NCBI RefSeq assembly: GCF_002153425.1 | Contig: NZ_KZ119600.1 | Coordinates: forward strand, 1,029,714-1,093,713 | Direction of reading: 5' to 3' | Source of the DNA: Litchfieldia alkalitelluris | GTDB lineage: Bacteria > Bacillota > Bacilli > Bacillales > Salisediminibacteriaceae | DNA: 64,000 nucleotides | In this document: positions 44,533 to 54,431 of the stretch, in pieces | Numbering within the stretch: the stretch's first letter is position 1 | Layout: every line of letters begins with the position of its first letter | Position numbers and translations under genes: made by a program | Notes under the pieces: generated by a model | Database searches by the model: none | The model's input: the letters and a program-made list of their open reading frames with translations, nothing else | Told to the model about the DNA's origin: nothing

Positions 44533-46203
44533 ATGTCAAAATCATTTTCTGCAATGGAGAGAACTAATTACCTTAAAAAGATGAGTCAGAAAAAACTTGA
44601 TGTGCTCATTATTGGCGGTGGAGTTACTGGAGCGGGAATAGCTTTAGATGCGACATCAAGGGGATTATCAACAGGCTTAGTGGAAATGCAAGATTTCGCT
44701 GCAGGGACTTCCAGTAGATCAACCAAATTAGTACATGGTGGCCTACGTTATTTAAAACAGCTAGAAGTGAATTTAGTACGGGAAGTAGGGAAAGAACGGG
44801 CAATTGTCTATGAAAATGCTCCTCACGTCACTACTCCTGAGTGGATGCTTCTCCCAATTAGAAAAGGTGGGACCTTCGGAAAGCTTTCAACTTCACTTGG
44901 ATTAAGGGCATATGATTTTTTAGCAGGAGTAAAGAAGTCTGAACGGAGGAAGATGTTAGATAGGGAAGAGACACTTAAACGCGAGCCCCTTTTAAGGAAG
45001 GAAGGGCTGAAAGGCGGCGGATTATATGTGGAATATAGAACGGACGATGCCCGATTAACGATAGAAATTCTGAAAGAGGCTGTAAGTAGAGGAGCCCTTG
45101 CTGTCAATTATGCCAAGGCAGAACGATTAATGTATGACGGGAAAAAAGTAGTGGGGGTCGTCGTTCGAGATATTATAAAAGATAAGACATACTCAATATT
45201 TGCTAAAAAAGTGGTGAATGCAGCTGGCCCATGGGTAGATACGTTTCGGGAGCAGGACCGTTCAAAAGAAGGTAAACGCCTTTATTTAACAAAAGGTGTT
45301 CATCTCGTGGTCGATCAAACTAAATTCCCACTAAAACAGGCAGTGTATTTTGATACTGAAAAGGATGGACGAATGGTCTTTGCCATTCCTCGTAATGGAA
45401 AAACCTATGTCGGTACAACCGATACTTTCTATGATGATGACCTTGTAAATCCTAGGATGACGCAAGAGGACTTAGACTACGTGCTTTCTGCAACGAACTA
45501 TATGTTTCCAAATGTGCAATTAGGTGAAACTGATGTGGAATCTAGCTGGGCTGGACTTAGGGCTCTTATCTATGAAAAAGGAAAAAAAGCTTCGGAAATA
45601 TCTAGGAAAGATGAAGTGTTTGTCTCAGAATCTGGCTTAATTTCCATAGCAGGAGGCAAATTAACAGGGTATCGGAAGATGGGGGAAAAGATTGTAGACC
45701 TCCTTTGTAAAGAGTTGGGGTTAAATGCTAAATGTGTAACGGAGCATTTACGCTTATCAGGCGGAGATGTGGGAGGTTCAAAGAGCTATAATTCTTTTAA
45801 AAATGCTAAACTACAACGTGCTCAGGAGTTATATATCGATGAAAATGAAGCAATAAAACTAATAGATCTATATGGGTCGAATGTGGACTGTGTGTTTGAG
45901 CTGATAGAAAAATATGGGGACGTGACTATGCGCTCTGGTCTTCCAAAGGAAATATATGGTTCCCTTGTATATGGAATAGAGAAGGAAATGGTAGTAACTC
46001 CACTAGATTTTTTCCATAGACGAACGAGTACTTTAATATTTGATATTACTTGGGTGGAAAAGTGGAAAGAACTAGTTTCTGGATTTATGGGAGATTATTT
46101 TCAATGGACGGTGAATGAGGAAAAAAAGCATTTACAAGATCTAAAAAGAGAAATTGATTTTGCAAAGAAAACGATGGAACGTGTCAGGAACACTAGACCA
46201 TAG
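44533..46203 (+). CDS. glpD: Aerobic glycerol-3-phosphate dehydrogenase
   Basis: 556 residues from the ATG at 44533 (GAGAGGGTGG ribosome site), the normal GlpD length. The FAD loop is VLIIGGGVTGAGIALDA, followed by the family block TSSRSTKLVHGGLRYL, and further conserved segments TKGVHLVVD, FAIPRNGKTYVGTTDT and GGKLTGYR. The C-terminal domain (about 390-556) is the DAO_C cap. The enzyme oxidises sn-glycerol-3-phosphate to dihydroxyacetone phosphate and passes electrons to quinone at the inner membrane face. plsY, which uses the same metabolite, lies 175 bases downstream. Confidence 0.95.
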   Translation: MSKSFSAMERTNYLKKMSQKKLDVLIIGGGVTGAGIALDATSRGLSTGLVEMQDFAAGTSSRSTKLVHGGLRYLKQLEVNLVREVGKERAIVYENAPHVTTPEWMLLPIRKGGTFGKLSTSLGLRAYDFLAGVKKSERRKMLDREETLKREPLLRKEGLKGGGLYVEYRTDDARLTIEILKEAVSRGALAVNYAKAERLMYDGKKVVGVVVRDIIKDKTYSIFAKKVVNAAGPWVDTFREQDRSKEGKRLYLTKGVHLVVDQTKFPLKQAVYFDTEKDGRMVFAIPRNGKTYVGTTDTFYDDDLVNPRMTQEDLDYVLSATNYMFPNVQLGETDVESSWAGLRALIYEKGKKASEISRKDEVFVSESGLISIAGGKLTGYRKMGEKIVDLLCKELGLNAKCVTEHLRLSGGDVGGSKSYNSFKNAKLQRAQELYIDENEAIKLIDLYGSNVDCVFELIEKYGDVTMRSGLPKEIYGSLVYGIEKEMVVTPLDFFHRRTSTLIFDITWVEKWKELVSGFMGDYFQWTVNEEKKHLQDLKREIDFAKKTMERVRNTRP

Positions 46204-46378
46204 TATTTCTAATAACGCTCACCTCTCTTAGGAAAAGATTACTAAGTTTTCCATAAAAATAATTAAATTTAAATAAACTTTATCAATAATAGCTATAAAA
46301 AATAGTATTAACAATATATAATGGAATCTATAAGTCTATTTATTGTTCGTGATGTCGAAACATAGAGGTGTGAGGAAC

Positions 46379-47041
46379 ATGGAAAACTACATTTTAATAT
46401 TGTTGGCTTATTTAATTGGCTCCATTCCTTTTGCACTGATTGTTGGAAAGCTTAAAAGTGGAGCCGATGTCCGAAATTATGGAAGCGGGAATCTTGGAGC
46501 AACGAATAGTATTCTCGTATTAGGGAAGAAAGCAGGGGTCATCGTATTATTAGGTGATGTTGGTAAAGGAGTTCTTGCTACGACATTACCAGCTCTTTTC
46601 CAAAGTAATGTTAATCCTATATACATTGGAGTTGCTGTAGTATTGGGGCATTGTTTCCCTGTTTTTGCAGGCTTCCGAGGTGGGAAGGCAGTTGCTACAA
46701 CAGCTGGAGTTCTCATCAGTTATAATCCATTGATGTTTCTAGTTGGTTATGGTGTATTTTTTATCGTTATGTACCTAACAAAATATGTATTTATGGGTTC
46801 CTTATCAATAGGTGTTGCCCTTAGTATGTTTTCTTTATATATAGGTGATCAAGGCTTAGTCCTTTTATTTATACTATTTTCATTTTTCATGGTGTACTTA
46901 CACCGTGTGAATATAACGAACTACCTTGCTAATAAAGAGGTAAAAATTACAGAGAAAAAGAGAATTAGAAAATATCAGGAAGATATGCAAAGAGAATTTG
47001 CAGGAGATATTGAAATTGTCAATCAAGATTCAGGAGCATAA
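46379..47041 (+). CDS. plsY: Glycerol-3-phosphate acyltransferase PlsY
   Basis: 220 residues from the ATG at 46379 behind GAGGTGTGAGG; an earlier in-frame ATG at 46352 has no good site. Five to seven membrane helices and the three PlsY motifs: GSGNLGATN, a KGxLA-type GDVGKGVLATTLP with HCFPVFAGFRGGKAVATTAG, and a later SLSIGVALSMF region. It transfers acyl from acyl-phosphate to glycerol-3-phosphate, starting phospholipid synthesis. Confidence 0.94.
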   Translation: MENYILILLAYLIGSIPFALIVGKLKSGADVRNYGSGNLGATNSILVLGKKAGVIVLLGDVGKGVLATTLPALFQSNVNPIYIGVAVVLGHCFPVFAGFRGGKAVATTAGVLISYNPLMFLVGYGVFFIVMYLTKYVFMGSLSIGVALSMFSLYIGDQGLVLLFILFSFFMVYLHRVNITNYLANKEVKITEKKRIRKYQEDMQREFAGDIEIVNQDSGA

Positions 47042-47049
47042 AACATACA

Positions 47050-47171
47050 GAGACTGGGACAGTTTGAATGTTTAATTGAAAATACGAATTATGTAATATT
47101 TTAGGGGAGCTCCCTTTTAATGTGCATTATTCGTATTTACATTGGTAAAACATTCATGTCCCAGTCCTTTT
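47050..47171. terminator. Very long bidirectional hairpin between plsY and the ger operon
   Basis: GACTGGGACA pairs with TGTCCCAGTC at the ends, with inner arms GAATGTTT/AAACATTC and AAATACGAAT/ATTCGTATTT, making a broken stem of about 30 bp around a 40-base interior. TTTTT follows on the plus strand. It separates two convergent operons and resembles the hairpin at 19404-19483. Confidence 0.75.
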
Positions 47172-47179
47172 TGTTGTCC

Positions 47180-48298
47180 TTAATGGATAGTACCTGTTGA
47201 TGTGATTCTTGGCTCTACATGAACTGTAATGTTTGCCCTCTGGAAAATATCATTCCAGTACTCTTTACTCCAGTTACTACGATCTTTTTTACGGAAGTTA
47301 TCTCCAATTGCAATTGGGTCAATCCTCAACTCCTGAAACTTATTTAAGGAACCTAACAAGGATTCTTCGATGGCATTACTTAATTTTTCCTCCACTTCTC
47401 CCCTTTGACCGTGAACAGATAAATCTGATTTCCCTGTATAGTCAACGACGGCACCTGTTATATATAAATAAATATAGATCTCAGGATTGTTTGGATCCCC
47501 GTTCGTTTTTATATTTCGTGAAGAACGGATGAAGTTGAGGACAATGACAGAATCTTCACCTTCATTTTCACCGTCATTAGGAAGGTTATAGGAAATGTCT
47601 GATGTCTTTCTATTTCTTTTAATACTCTCCACTATTTTAGCTTCTTCCCTCTCAATGGTAGAAATGAATTTATCTTCTTTAAAAAGGGCAACCTTTGTTA
47701 GCTTGATGGAGTCTCCAGATTTTTCAATATATGGTGCTAGTGAGTCTGAAACTTGACTCGTTACATGGCGTATAAAGTGATGAATTGTTGTAAATGGACT
47801 AAATGCAGTGATGGTAGAAGGCTTCAACAACTGGTTTAAGTACCTGTTAATATCAGGCTTATCATGGTAATCACTATTAAGCAAATCTTCTACTGTTCCT
47901 CCACCAACAACTGCCAAATAGGAATTGGTCCCAACTCTAGGGTCGCGGTAAAGATTTTCTAATACCTCCCAAACACCTACTTCTCTAGCAAATTCTTCAC
48001 TAAATAAAATGACACGTAGCTGCGCGGTAGATAATAACTTTTCAGACTTTGTTGAACCTTCCATGATTGCACGGTGTGGAGACTCTACCTCTACAGTGAA
48101 TTTCTGAACCTTTGTTTCCGCGTCTTTTTCTGGTTGAGGTAAAGTTAAGGTCACCTTCATATGCCCTTCTTCCTCTCCCATATCAAAGCCCATCACACCA
48201 ACCATTCCATAATTTTCTATTGTTGGCTGTTCAAAATCATTAATGCACCCAGTAAGCAATAACACTAGCATAATATACAATGAAAAAAGTCTCTTCAT
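47180..48298 (-). CDS. Spore germination receptor lipoprotein, GerC family
   Basis: 372 residues. Lipoprotein signal with lipobox LLTGC. The GerAC-family body includes VGVMGFDMGEE near the N-terminus, VESPHRAIMEGSTKSEKLL, the LAVVGGGTVEDLL segment and a C-terminal DPIAIGDNFRKKDRSNWSKEYWNDIFQRANITVHVEPRI pattern, of which W-x-x-x-Y/F-W is typical. It overlaps gerB by 4 bases. Anchored on the outer face of the inner spore membrane, it is required for nutrient germinant sensing. Confidence 0.92.
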   Translation of the reverse strand: MKRLFSLYIMLVLLLTGCINDFEQPTIENYGMVGVMGFDMGEEEGHMKVTLTLPQPEKDAETKVQKFTVEVESPHRAIMEGSTKSEKLLSTAQLRVILFSEEFAREVGVWEVLENLYRDPRVGTNSYLAVVGGGTVEDLLNSDYHDKPDINRYLNQLLKPSTITAFSPFTTIHHFIRHVTSQVSDSLAPYIEKSGDSIKLTKVALFKEDKFISTIEREEAKIVESIKRNRKTSDISYNLPNDGENEGEDSVIVLNFIRSSRNIKTNGDPNNPEIYIYLYITGAVVDYTGKSDLSVHGQRGEVEEKLSNAIEESLLGSLNKFQELRIDPIAIGDNFRKKDRSNWSKEYWNDIFQRANITVHVEPRITSTGTIH

Positions 48299-49407
48299 GA
48301 CGCTGAGGCTTCCTTTCCTTTATTTCTCTTTTCCCTGTTTTTTACCTTATAAAGCATTAGTAGGAAGATAGGCAATAGGATTAATACGTATCCTGCTATG
48401 ATGATCCATTTATCGTATATTAAAGCTTGGACATATATAGGTATTGGACCTAGTACGATGAAAAGGGCAACACTGGCTATGAAGTACAAATGCCACGTTT
48501 TGTTTTTGTGCTTACTAAATAACGCATCTACCCCTTTTTTTGCTGTCCAAAGGTATATAGAAGCTTTGGATAAGACTAGGAGGACATATAAACTTATTCC
48601 TAGCGTCTCTATGCGTTCCACATTTGATAAGACTACTGCCTGATATAAATTAAGTAAGGGGTAGAGAAGGTTCTCAAGCTGCCATCTTGAAAAATAGACA
48701 ATACTAGCTACACAAATGAGCCCAATGAAAATGATAGCTAGCCAAATGCCAATAGCAGCATGTTTATATGCCTTTTTTTGATTAATGATATATGGGTAAA
48801 AAAACATAATTAATGCAAAGCCAAGCATGATTTGTGATCCTTCAAAGAAAGCATGTCCCCAATCTTTTAAGCTATGTTCGAACCTTGGATACAGATGATG
48901 AAAGTTTGAATCAGCAAATGCCCAGTTACTGTAATACCCCATCCATACTGTTAAGAAAAAGGAAAGAATAGAGAACCTGGCAATGGATTTAATACCACCA
49001 TTTATGATTGCGATCATGACGATAAAAAAGGTGATAGCAATCATCGTGATAGTATAATCTGGCATTGTAACAGATTGAACTAGACGGATGTATAATTTAC
49101 TCGTGTTGGCAACTTGGATAGTCGAATAAATAAGGATGAGTAGATTTAAAAGTTTTCCCACTGCTTTACCAGTTAGTTTCTCGTTAATGACATAAAGGGT
49201 ATCATCTGGAAATTTACTACCAAGAGAAGTCATTGGCTTTAAAAAAATCATGGCTACAATGCCAAATAAAATAACTACCATCCACATGTTATACCCAACA
49301 TGACTGAGGTTATGAGGGATAGTAAAAAGAGCAATCCCCCCCAGACTACAATGGAGGAGAAAAATGACATGATATTTATTTAACTTTTTAAAATTCCCTT
49401 TGTCCAT
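48295..49407 (-). CDS. Spore germination receptor permease, GerB family
   Basis: 370 residues and ten hydrophobic helices of the amino acid-polyamine-organocation fold used by GerAB proteins. The TMs include the family-typical FTIPHNLSHVGYNMWMVVILF and AFFEGSQIMLGFALIMFFYPYI. Members bind the germinant (amino acid or nucleoside) within the membrane; the ligand here cannot be predicted. It lies between gerA (5-base gap) and gerC (4-base overlap). Confidence 0.92.
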   Translation of the reverse strand: MDKGNFKKLNKYHVIFLLHCSLGGIALFTIPHNLSHVGYNMWMVVILFGIVAMIFLKPMTSLGSKFPDDTLYVINEKLTGKAVGKLLNLLILIYSTIQVANTSKLYIRLVQSVTMPDYTITMIAITFFIVMIAIINGGIKSIARFSILSFFLTVWMGYYSNWAFADSNFHHLYPRFEHSLKDWGHAFFEGSQIMLGFALIMFFYPYIINQKKAYKHAAIGIWLAIIFIGLICVASIVYFSRWQLENLLYPLLNLYQAVVLSNVERIETLGISLYVLLVLSKASIYLWTAKKGVDALFSKHKNKTWHLYFIASVALFIVLGPIPIYVQALIYDKWIIIAGYVLILLPIFLLMLYKVKNREKRNKGKEASAS

Positions 49408-49412
49408 ATAGG

Positions 49413-50912
49413 CTACTCCTCATCCAATGGCCTGGATAACTGTTTTTTCGAACGTGATAGTCCAGACCTTGTTACTAAAAACTGTATAGGTGCACGTAAT
49501 ATACTGTTTAATGTATCTGTCCAATGTCTAGGAATAACGGGAGTCATATATGGTGACCCGAGTGATGTTAAGTTTAAGAGGTGATTAAGAAGCCAAGCTA
49601 AAAAGATCATTTGCCCATACATTCCTAGTAAACCAGCAGCAAAGATGAAACCATATCGCACTAAACGAATGGCGTTACTCATTAAGAAGTTTGGTGGTAG
49701 GAAGGATAGCAGGGCTGATACAGCTACTAGAACGATTAATACATTACTTGCTAGACCTGCTTCCACTGCCGCGGTCCCAATAACAATACCTCCAACAATA
49801 CCAATCGTTTGACCGATCTTGGTAGGCATGCGTGCCCCTGCTTCCCGGAGTACTTCAATTACTAGTTCAATGATGAGTACTTCAAGTACAGGAGGAAAGG
49901 GTACTTGAGTTCTAGACTCAGAGAGCATGATTAACAAATGTGGTGGAAGCATTTCAGGATGGAAAGTAAGAACAGAGACATAAGTGGACGTTAACAAGAT
50001 GGATATAATAAATCCAAATAACCGAATCGTTCGTAACATCGTTGCAGTTGTCCAGCGGTTATAGAAATCTTCCGGGCTTGTGAACATTTCAAAAAAAGAG
50101 GCTGGTAGTATAGCAGCCTCAGGACTACCATTTAACATGATGATTATCCTTCCATCAAGCAGAGCTTCCGTAGCATTATCTGATCGAACAGTTATACCGT
50201 GTTGAGGGAAGGGGGATAAAGGTTTGTCCTCCAGCATTTGTTTAAAAATCGGCAAGCCAACAAATCCCTGATATTCAACATTCCTAACCCTATCCATGAC
50301 CCGTTTTACATTCTCTTTGTTTGCAATATTCTCCATGTACAGAACAGCAACAGTATTTTGTGTTTCTGTACCCAGTGTGAAAAATTTTGTTTTTAGATTA
50401 GGTGAAATTATTCTCCTTTTAATTAAAGAAAGACTTGAGTTTAATGTTTCAGTCAATGAGTCTTGTGGCCCCATGACCGTTGTTTCGTTTTCTGCAGAGG
50501 TGATTGAACGCTCTGGGACACTGTACGTATCAATCTTAATCACGAGCTCCCGTTGAAGAAAGAATAGGATAGTTTGGCCGCTCATAATATCATGAATCAA
50601 AGTTTCAAGGTCTTCTAAATCTGCTTTACTACTGTTTTTCAAAACTTCTTCAGGTCCATAATTCTCAGAAACTTGATTTAAAGGGGTGAGAACTAGATCT
50701 TGTAAAACGCTACCTTGAACAAGGGTATCTATATAGATTAATAACGCTTTTTCTCCATTAATATCTATCTCATTCTTTTTTAAATCATCAATATTTACGA
50801 GTTGTTCATTTAGATTAGTGAGTGTTACCCTGTGCTTACTTGTCTTAGGTTTCGTGCTGTGCTTTGATTCAGTTGTAGTTTCTATTTGTTTCTTAAACCA
50901 GTTCCAAAACAA
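49413..50912 (-). CDS. Spore germination receptor A subunit, GerA family
   Basis: 499 residues from TTG 50912, 8 bases after AGAGG; an in-frame GTG at 50921 overlaps that site. A large soluble N-terminal domain (about 1-270) precedes about five membrane helices. Family blocks are visible: GYVEN-like NVEYQGFVGLPIFKQML, DGRIIIMLNGSPEAAILPASFFEMF, DFYNRW and PFPPVLEVLIIELVIEVLREAGARMPTKIGQTIGIVGGIVIG. It is the first gene of a complete gerABC receptor operon. Such operons are expressed in the forespore under SigG, but no clear SigG promoter was recognised in the 200 bases upstream. Confidence 0.93.
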   Translation of the reverse strand: MFWNWFKKQIETTTESKHSTKPKTSKHRVTLTNLNEQLVNIDDLKKNEIDINGEKALLIYIDTLVQGSVLQDLVLTPLNQVSENYGPEEVLKNSSKADLEDLETLIHDIMSGQTILFFLQRELVIKIDTYSVPERSITSAENETTVMGPQDSLTETLNSSLSLIKRRIISPNLKTKFFTLGTETQNTVAVLYMENIANKENVKRVMDRVRNVEYQGFVGLPIFKQMLEDKPLSPFPQHGITVRSDNATEALLDGRIIIMLNGSPEAAILPASFFEMFTSPEDFYNRWTTATMLRTIRLFGFIISILLTSTYVSVLTFHPEMLPPHLLIMLSESRTQVPFPPVLEVLIIELVIEVLREAGARMPTKIGQTIGIVGGIVIGTAAVEAGLASNVLIVLVAVSALLSFLPPNFLMSNAIRLVRYGFIFAAGLLGMYGQMIFLAWLLNHLLNLTSLGSPYMTPVIPRHWTDTLNSILRAPIQFLVTRSGLSRSKKQLSRPLDEE

Positions 50913-51144
50913 GGGTATCACCTCTTTTACTTATCTAGCAGTAAGCAGTTAGTTTAACAATTAACTAACAGGTTATAAGGGATAGTATTCTTCAGTGGAA
51001 AATCTTTTATGCACCCCCGACTATTGTGCTTATCTACGTTATAATGAAAGGGTAGTAAGAAAAGAGCGGAGCGAGTAGCCTGCAGTGAGTTCAAATACAC
51101 CATGACTATTTTCAGGGTAGCTATTATTGAAGGGGGAGGATTTT

Positions 51145-51663
51145 ATGGTGGGCGAACACTTAGTAGTCATGCATGGTATGAACGGAACAAGAGTAGAGGT
51201 GTTTATGAAAGCGTTGGAACTACTGGATTCAAGATTTGAGAGAATCGTTGTGGAAGAGTTAGTAAATCTTGATAGGGATATTGTGTTGGAGAGAACACGC
51301 GAAGGATCCATACCAATTGTACATATAAAGTCATTGGAAAAAATGCAAGACATAAATGATAAACTACATACTATCTCCGTCATGAAGGTTTATATATGGG
51401 AAACATTATCTGCTGTTGAAGAAAGGTTGCGCAAACAACACGTCAATTCAGAACTGATAGCACAGATTATTTCAGAAGCACACAGTGAATTAAATGATTT
51501 ACGTAAGAAAAATAAGTTCAGCCTATATGACCAAATTGTTGATCTCAGCCTTTCCCCCGTAGATGCAGGTCTTCAATTCATTTACGATTTATCAGAGGAA
51601 AACTACAACAGAGAAAATAATTTAGATATATTAGAACAATACATAGAAAAATTAAGTGAGTAA
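51145..51663 (+). CDS. Hypothetical protein, mostly helical C-terminus
   Basis: 172 residues from the ATG at 51145 behind AGGGGGAGGA; an in-frame TTG at 51127 precedes that site. Soluble. The N-terminal third looks alpha/beta (MVGEHLVVMHGMNGTRVEVFMKALELL, then IPIVHIKSLEKM); its GMNGTR loop faintly recalls a nucleotide-binding loop but lacks the Walker lysine. The C-terminal two thirds are helical. Not recognised; it is divergent from the ger operon. Confidence 0.65.
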   Translation: MVGEHLVVMHGMNGTRVEVFMKALELLDSRFERIVVEELVNLDRDIVLERTREGSIPIVHIKSLEKMQDINDKLHTISVMKVYIWETLSAVEERLRKQHVNSELIAQIISEAHSELNDLRKKNKFSLYDQIVDLSLSPVDAGLQFIYDLSEENYNRENNLDILEQYIEKLSE

Positions 51664-51694
51664 GCGCAGATTAAATATCTGGCGCTTTTTTTTT
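51662..51694 (+). terminator. Terminator after the hypothetical gene at 51145
   Basis: AAGCGCAGAT pairs with ATCTGGCGCTT (one bulge), followed by nine T residues. Confidence 0.85.
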
Positions 51695-51699
51695 ATGAC

Positions 51700-51749
51700 G
51701 ACAAGCGAATGGACTGTAACGAACCCCAACACAAGAATAGTATTTTCGC
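51700..51749 (-). repeat. Dispersed intergenic repeat, inverted fragment (copy 3)
   Basis: Read on the minus strand, about 50 bases (GCGAAAATACTATTCTTGTG, then GTTGGGGTTCGTTACAGTCC and ATTCGCTT) match the start of the repeats at 36711 and 36918. The fragment stops before the GTGGGCGGCTGG block. Confidence 0.75.
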
Positions 51750-51835
51750 GGTAGATAATTAATAAGACAGGCAAATTAAGTAAATGATAAAAAATATTCT
51801 TATAATCGGATTGAAATGTAGAAAGGAGATTTCTA

Positions 51836-53365
51836 ATGGCAAAAGTAGCAGAACAAAGAAGAGGCTTATTCCAACGTTTCCTTGATTTCGTGGAAAAGTT
51901 AGGAAACAAGCTCCCCCACCCAGTAACACTATTTGCCTTTTTAGCGTTACTTGTCATAGTTTTATCTGCATTATTTTCATGGATGGGGATTCATGTAGAA
52001 CACCCCGGAGAAGAGGATACGCTAGTTTATATTCAGAACCTCCTAAGTGCTGAAGGTTTAGAATACATATTTACAAGTATGGTTGCAAACTTCATTGGCT
52101 TTGCTCCTTTAGGGGTTGTGTTAACAACTATGCTTGGTATAGGGTTGGCAGAACGGACAGGCTTAATTAGTGCATGTCTCCGTGGTTTTGTATTGGCAGT
52201 TCCTAAGCGGTTAATTACAGCAGGTTTAGTTTTCGCAGGGATCATGTCGAGTGTGGCTTCAGATGCAGGATATGTTGTTCTTCCACCTTTAGGTGCAGTT
52301 ATATTTGCCGCATTGGGGCGTCATCCCCTTGGAGGTCTAGCAGCAGCATTTGCAGGGGTTTCGGCTGGTTTTAGTGCAAACTTATTTTTATCGGCAACAG
52401 ATGCAATGCTTGGAGAACTAACTATTCAGGCCACAGAAATTATTGATCCTGTATACGCACAAGGTATGAATATTGCGATGAACTATTACTTCATCATAGT
52501 TTCAGTCTTCTTATTAACATTCATCGGGGCTTGGGTAACAGAAAAAATCGTGGAGCCTAGGCTAGGAGAGTATAAAGGAGCATTTAGGGAAGATATTGAG
52601 GGGTTGAGTAGACAGGAAAAGGTAGGTTTAATTTGGGCAGGCATTGCATTATTCGTATCGATTATTCTGACTGCACTCTTAATACTTCCTGAAAATGCAC
52701 CATTAAGAGGGGCGGAAGGAGAGATTATTAGGTCACCCTTTATGTCGTCCTTAGTACCAATTATTGCCCTTTTATTTTTTATTCCAGGTTTTGTTTATGG
52801 AAAGGTGACCAAGAACATTCAGGATGATAAAGATGTAGCAAATCAACTTTCAGATACAATGGCTTCGATGGGAATGTTTATCGTACTTGCCTTTACTGCA
52901 GGTCAGTTTGTGTCCTTCTTTGCTGAAACAAATATGGGGCTCGTTATTGGTGTATATGGAGCTGAGTTTTTACAATCGATTAATTTATCAGGTGTACCGC
53001 TTATTATTGGATTTATAATAGTAGCAGCATTTATTAACTTATTTATCGGAAGTGCATCAGCAAAATGGGCAATGATTGCTCCTATATTTGTGCCAATAAT
53101 GATGAGGCTAGGATATTCTCCTGAAATGACCCAGATGGCTTATCGTATCGCCGATTCAACAACAAATATAATCTCACCTTTGATGACTTATTTTGCGATT
53201 ATCATTGCATTCGCACAAAAGTATGACAAGAACATGGGGATAGGCACTTTAATTTCTGTCATGTTTCCATATTCCATTGTATTTACGATAGCTTGGTCAT
53301 TGATGTTAATTATTTGGATGTTCCTTGGGATAGATCTTGGACCAGGCTCTCCAATCTTATATTAA
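51836..53365 (+). CDS. AbgT-family transporter (p-aminobenzoyl-glutamate transporter type)
   Basis: 509 residues and about 11-13 membrane helices. AbgT signatures are LGNKLPHPVTLFAFLALLV near the N-terminus, FIGFAPLGVVLTTMLGIGLAERTG, SVASDAGYVVLPPL, AGVSAGFSANLFLSATDAML and the later NLFIGSASAKWAMIAPIFVPIMM with DSTTNIISPLM. E. coli AbgT imports p-aminobenzoyl-glutamate, while other members export sulfonamides. No abgAB hydrolase is adjacent, so direction and substrate are open. A terminator follows. Confidence 0.92.
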   Translation: MAKVAEQRRGLFQRFLDFVEKLGNKLPHPVTLFAFLALLVIVLSALFSWMGIHVEHPGEEDTLVYIQNLLSAEGLEYIFTSMVANFIGFAPLGVVLTTMLGIGLAERTGLISACLRGFVLAVPKRLITAGLVFAGIMSSVASDAGYVVLPPLGAVIFAALGRHPLGGLAAAFAGVSAGFSANLFLSATDAMLGELTIQATEIIDPVYAQGMNIAMNYYFIIVSVFLLTFIGAWVTEKIVEPRLGEYKGAFREDIEGLSRQEKVGLIWAGIALFVSIILTALLILPENAPLRGAEGEIIRSPFMSSLVPIIALLFFIPGFVYGKVTKNIQDDKDVANQLSDTMASMGMFIVLAFTAGQFVSFFAETNMGLVIGVYGAEFLQSINLSGVPLIIGFIIVAAFINLFIGSASAKWAMIAPIFVPIMMRLGYSPEMTQMAYRIADSTTNIISPLMTYFAIIIAFAQKYDKNMGIGTLISVMFPYSIVFTIAWSLMLIIWMFLGIDLGPGSPILY

Positions 53366-53370
53366 TTTGT

Positions 53371-53412
53371 AACGCTTGGCTACCTTATAAAAGGTTAAGT
53401 CAAGCGTTTTTC
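53371..53412 (+). terminator. Terminator after the AbgT gene
   Basis: AACGCTTGGCTACCTTAT and its inverse ATAAAAGGTTAAGTCAAGCGTT form the stem, followed by TTTT. Confidence 0.8.
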
Positions 53413-53580
53413 CGTTATTAAGCTAGCTACAATTAATAATTGCAGTAGAAAATCCTTTCTTTTTTCTCTGAGTTTAGTAAAATAAGAATTGTTAGATAAC
53501 AATACCGTCATGTTGTTAAACCATATATACTCCTTTCAGCATCTAGGGAAGGTTAAAAAAATAATAAAGGGGTGGAGAAC

Positions 53581-54420
53581 TTGTCTATTAGATTTTTTGA
53601 ATCATTGAGGGAATTTTTTATTAATAATAAAGAACAGTTTGAACAACATTTATTAGAGGAAGCAGTAAATGTAAAAGATAAGATAGAAGAGATTCACCAA
53701 ATTGGGAAAATTAACCTTGTAAAGAATGCACATACATTAACTTTGGCAGTAATAGATGAACGTAATGAGGATCTCGATGTTTTAGCAAAAAAAGAAGGAG
53801 AATTGTGGGCAAGGGCGTCACTGACAATTGAATTTAAATTAGAATGGATTCAATCTGTAAGAAGGACACTTTGGGAGTTTCTATACCAATACAATGTACT
53901 TAAACAATCAGAAAGTAGTAGTCTCGAAGCATTCTTTAGGATGGAAAAAAAATACAATGATTTAATCGATAAATTCTTAAATGGCTTCTTTATTAGTTAT
54001 TCTAAATCGAAGGATGACATGCTGGCTGAACAACGTAGGTTAGTGGAAAGTTTGTCTGTTCCTATCATCCCAGTTACAGCTACAACGGGAGTACTACCTC
54101 TAATTGGTAACATTGATGAATTTCGCATCAAAATAATGGAGGAAAAAGTTTTTCAACAAATTAGTAAATCAAAAATTGAAACCATTGTTTTAGACCTTTC
54201 AGGTGTTGCTTATGTGGAAAATGATATTATAGATCATCTAGTTCGGATCATTGATGGTTTTGGTATGATGGGGTGTAAAACAGTTATAACTGGTATTCGT
54301 CCAGAAGTGGCAAAAAGTATGGTGATAAATGGAATGAGTTTCGAAGATAAGGCGGAATCGAAGGGTACTCTACAATCGGCACTATTGGAGTTTTTTTCAG
54401 AAACACAGATCTCTAATTAA
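53581..54420 (+). CDS. RsbR-family stressosome-like protein with STAS domain
   Basis: About 279 residues from TTG 53581 (AAGGGGTGGAG ribosome site); an in-frame GTG at 53572 overlaps that site. The N-terminal half (about 1-150) is helical, like the non-heme globin-like RsbR sensor. The STAS half (about 155-275) begins SVPIIPVTATTGVLPLIG, continues ETIVLDLSGVAYVEND and ITGIRPEVAKSM. Relatives in B. subtilis (RsbRA-RD) form stressosomes and control SigB. At the usual phosphorylation-site context VDT this protein has VEN, and the second site Thr is Ser, so phosphoregulation may differ. No rsbS/rsbT is adjacent. Confidence 0.83.
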   Translation: MSIRFFESLREFFINNKEQFEQHLLEEAVNVKDKIEEIHQIGKINLVKNAHTLTLAVIDERNEDLDVLAKKEGELWARASLTIEFKLEWIQSVRRTLWEFLYQYNVLKQSESSSLEAFFRMEKKYNDLIDKFLNGFFISYSKSKDDMLAEQRRLVESLSVPIIPVTATTGVLPLIGNIDEFRIKIMEEKVFQQISKSKIETIVLDLSGVAYVENDIIDHLVRIIDGFGMMGCKTVITGIRPEVAKSMVINGMSFEDKAESKGTLQSALLEFFSETQISN

Positions 54421-54431
54421 TCAAATGATTT

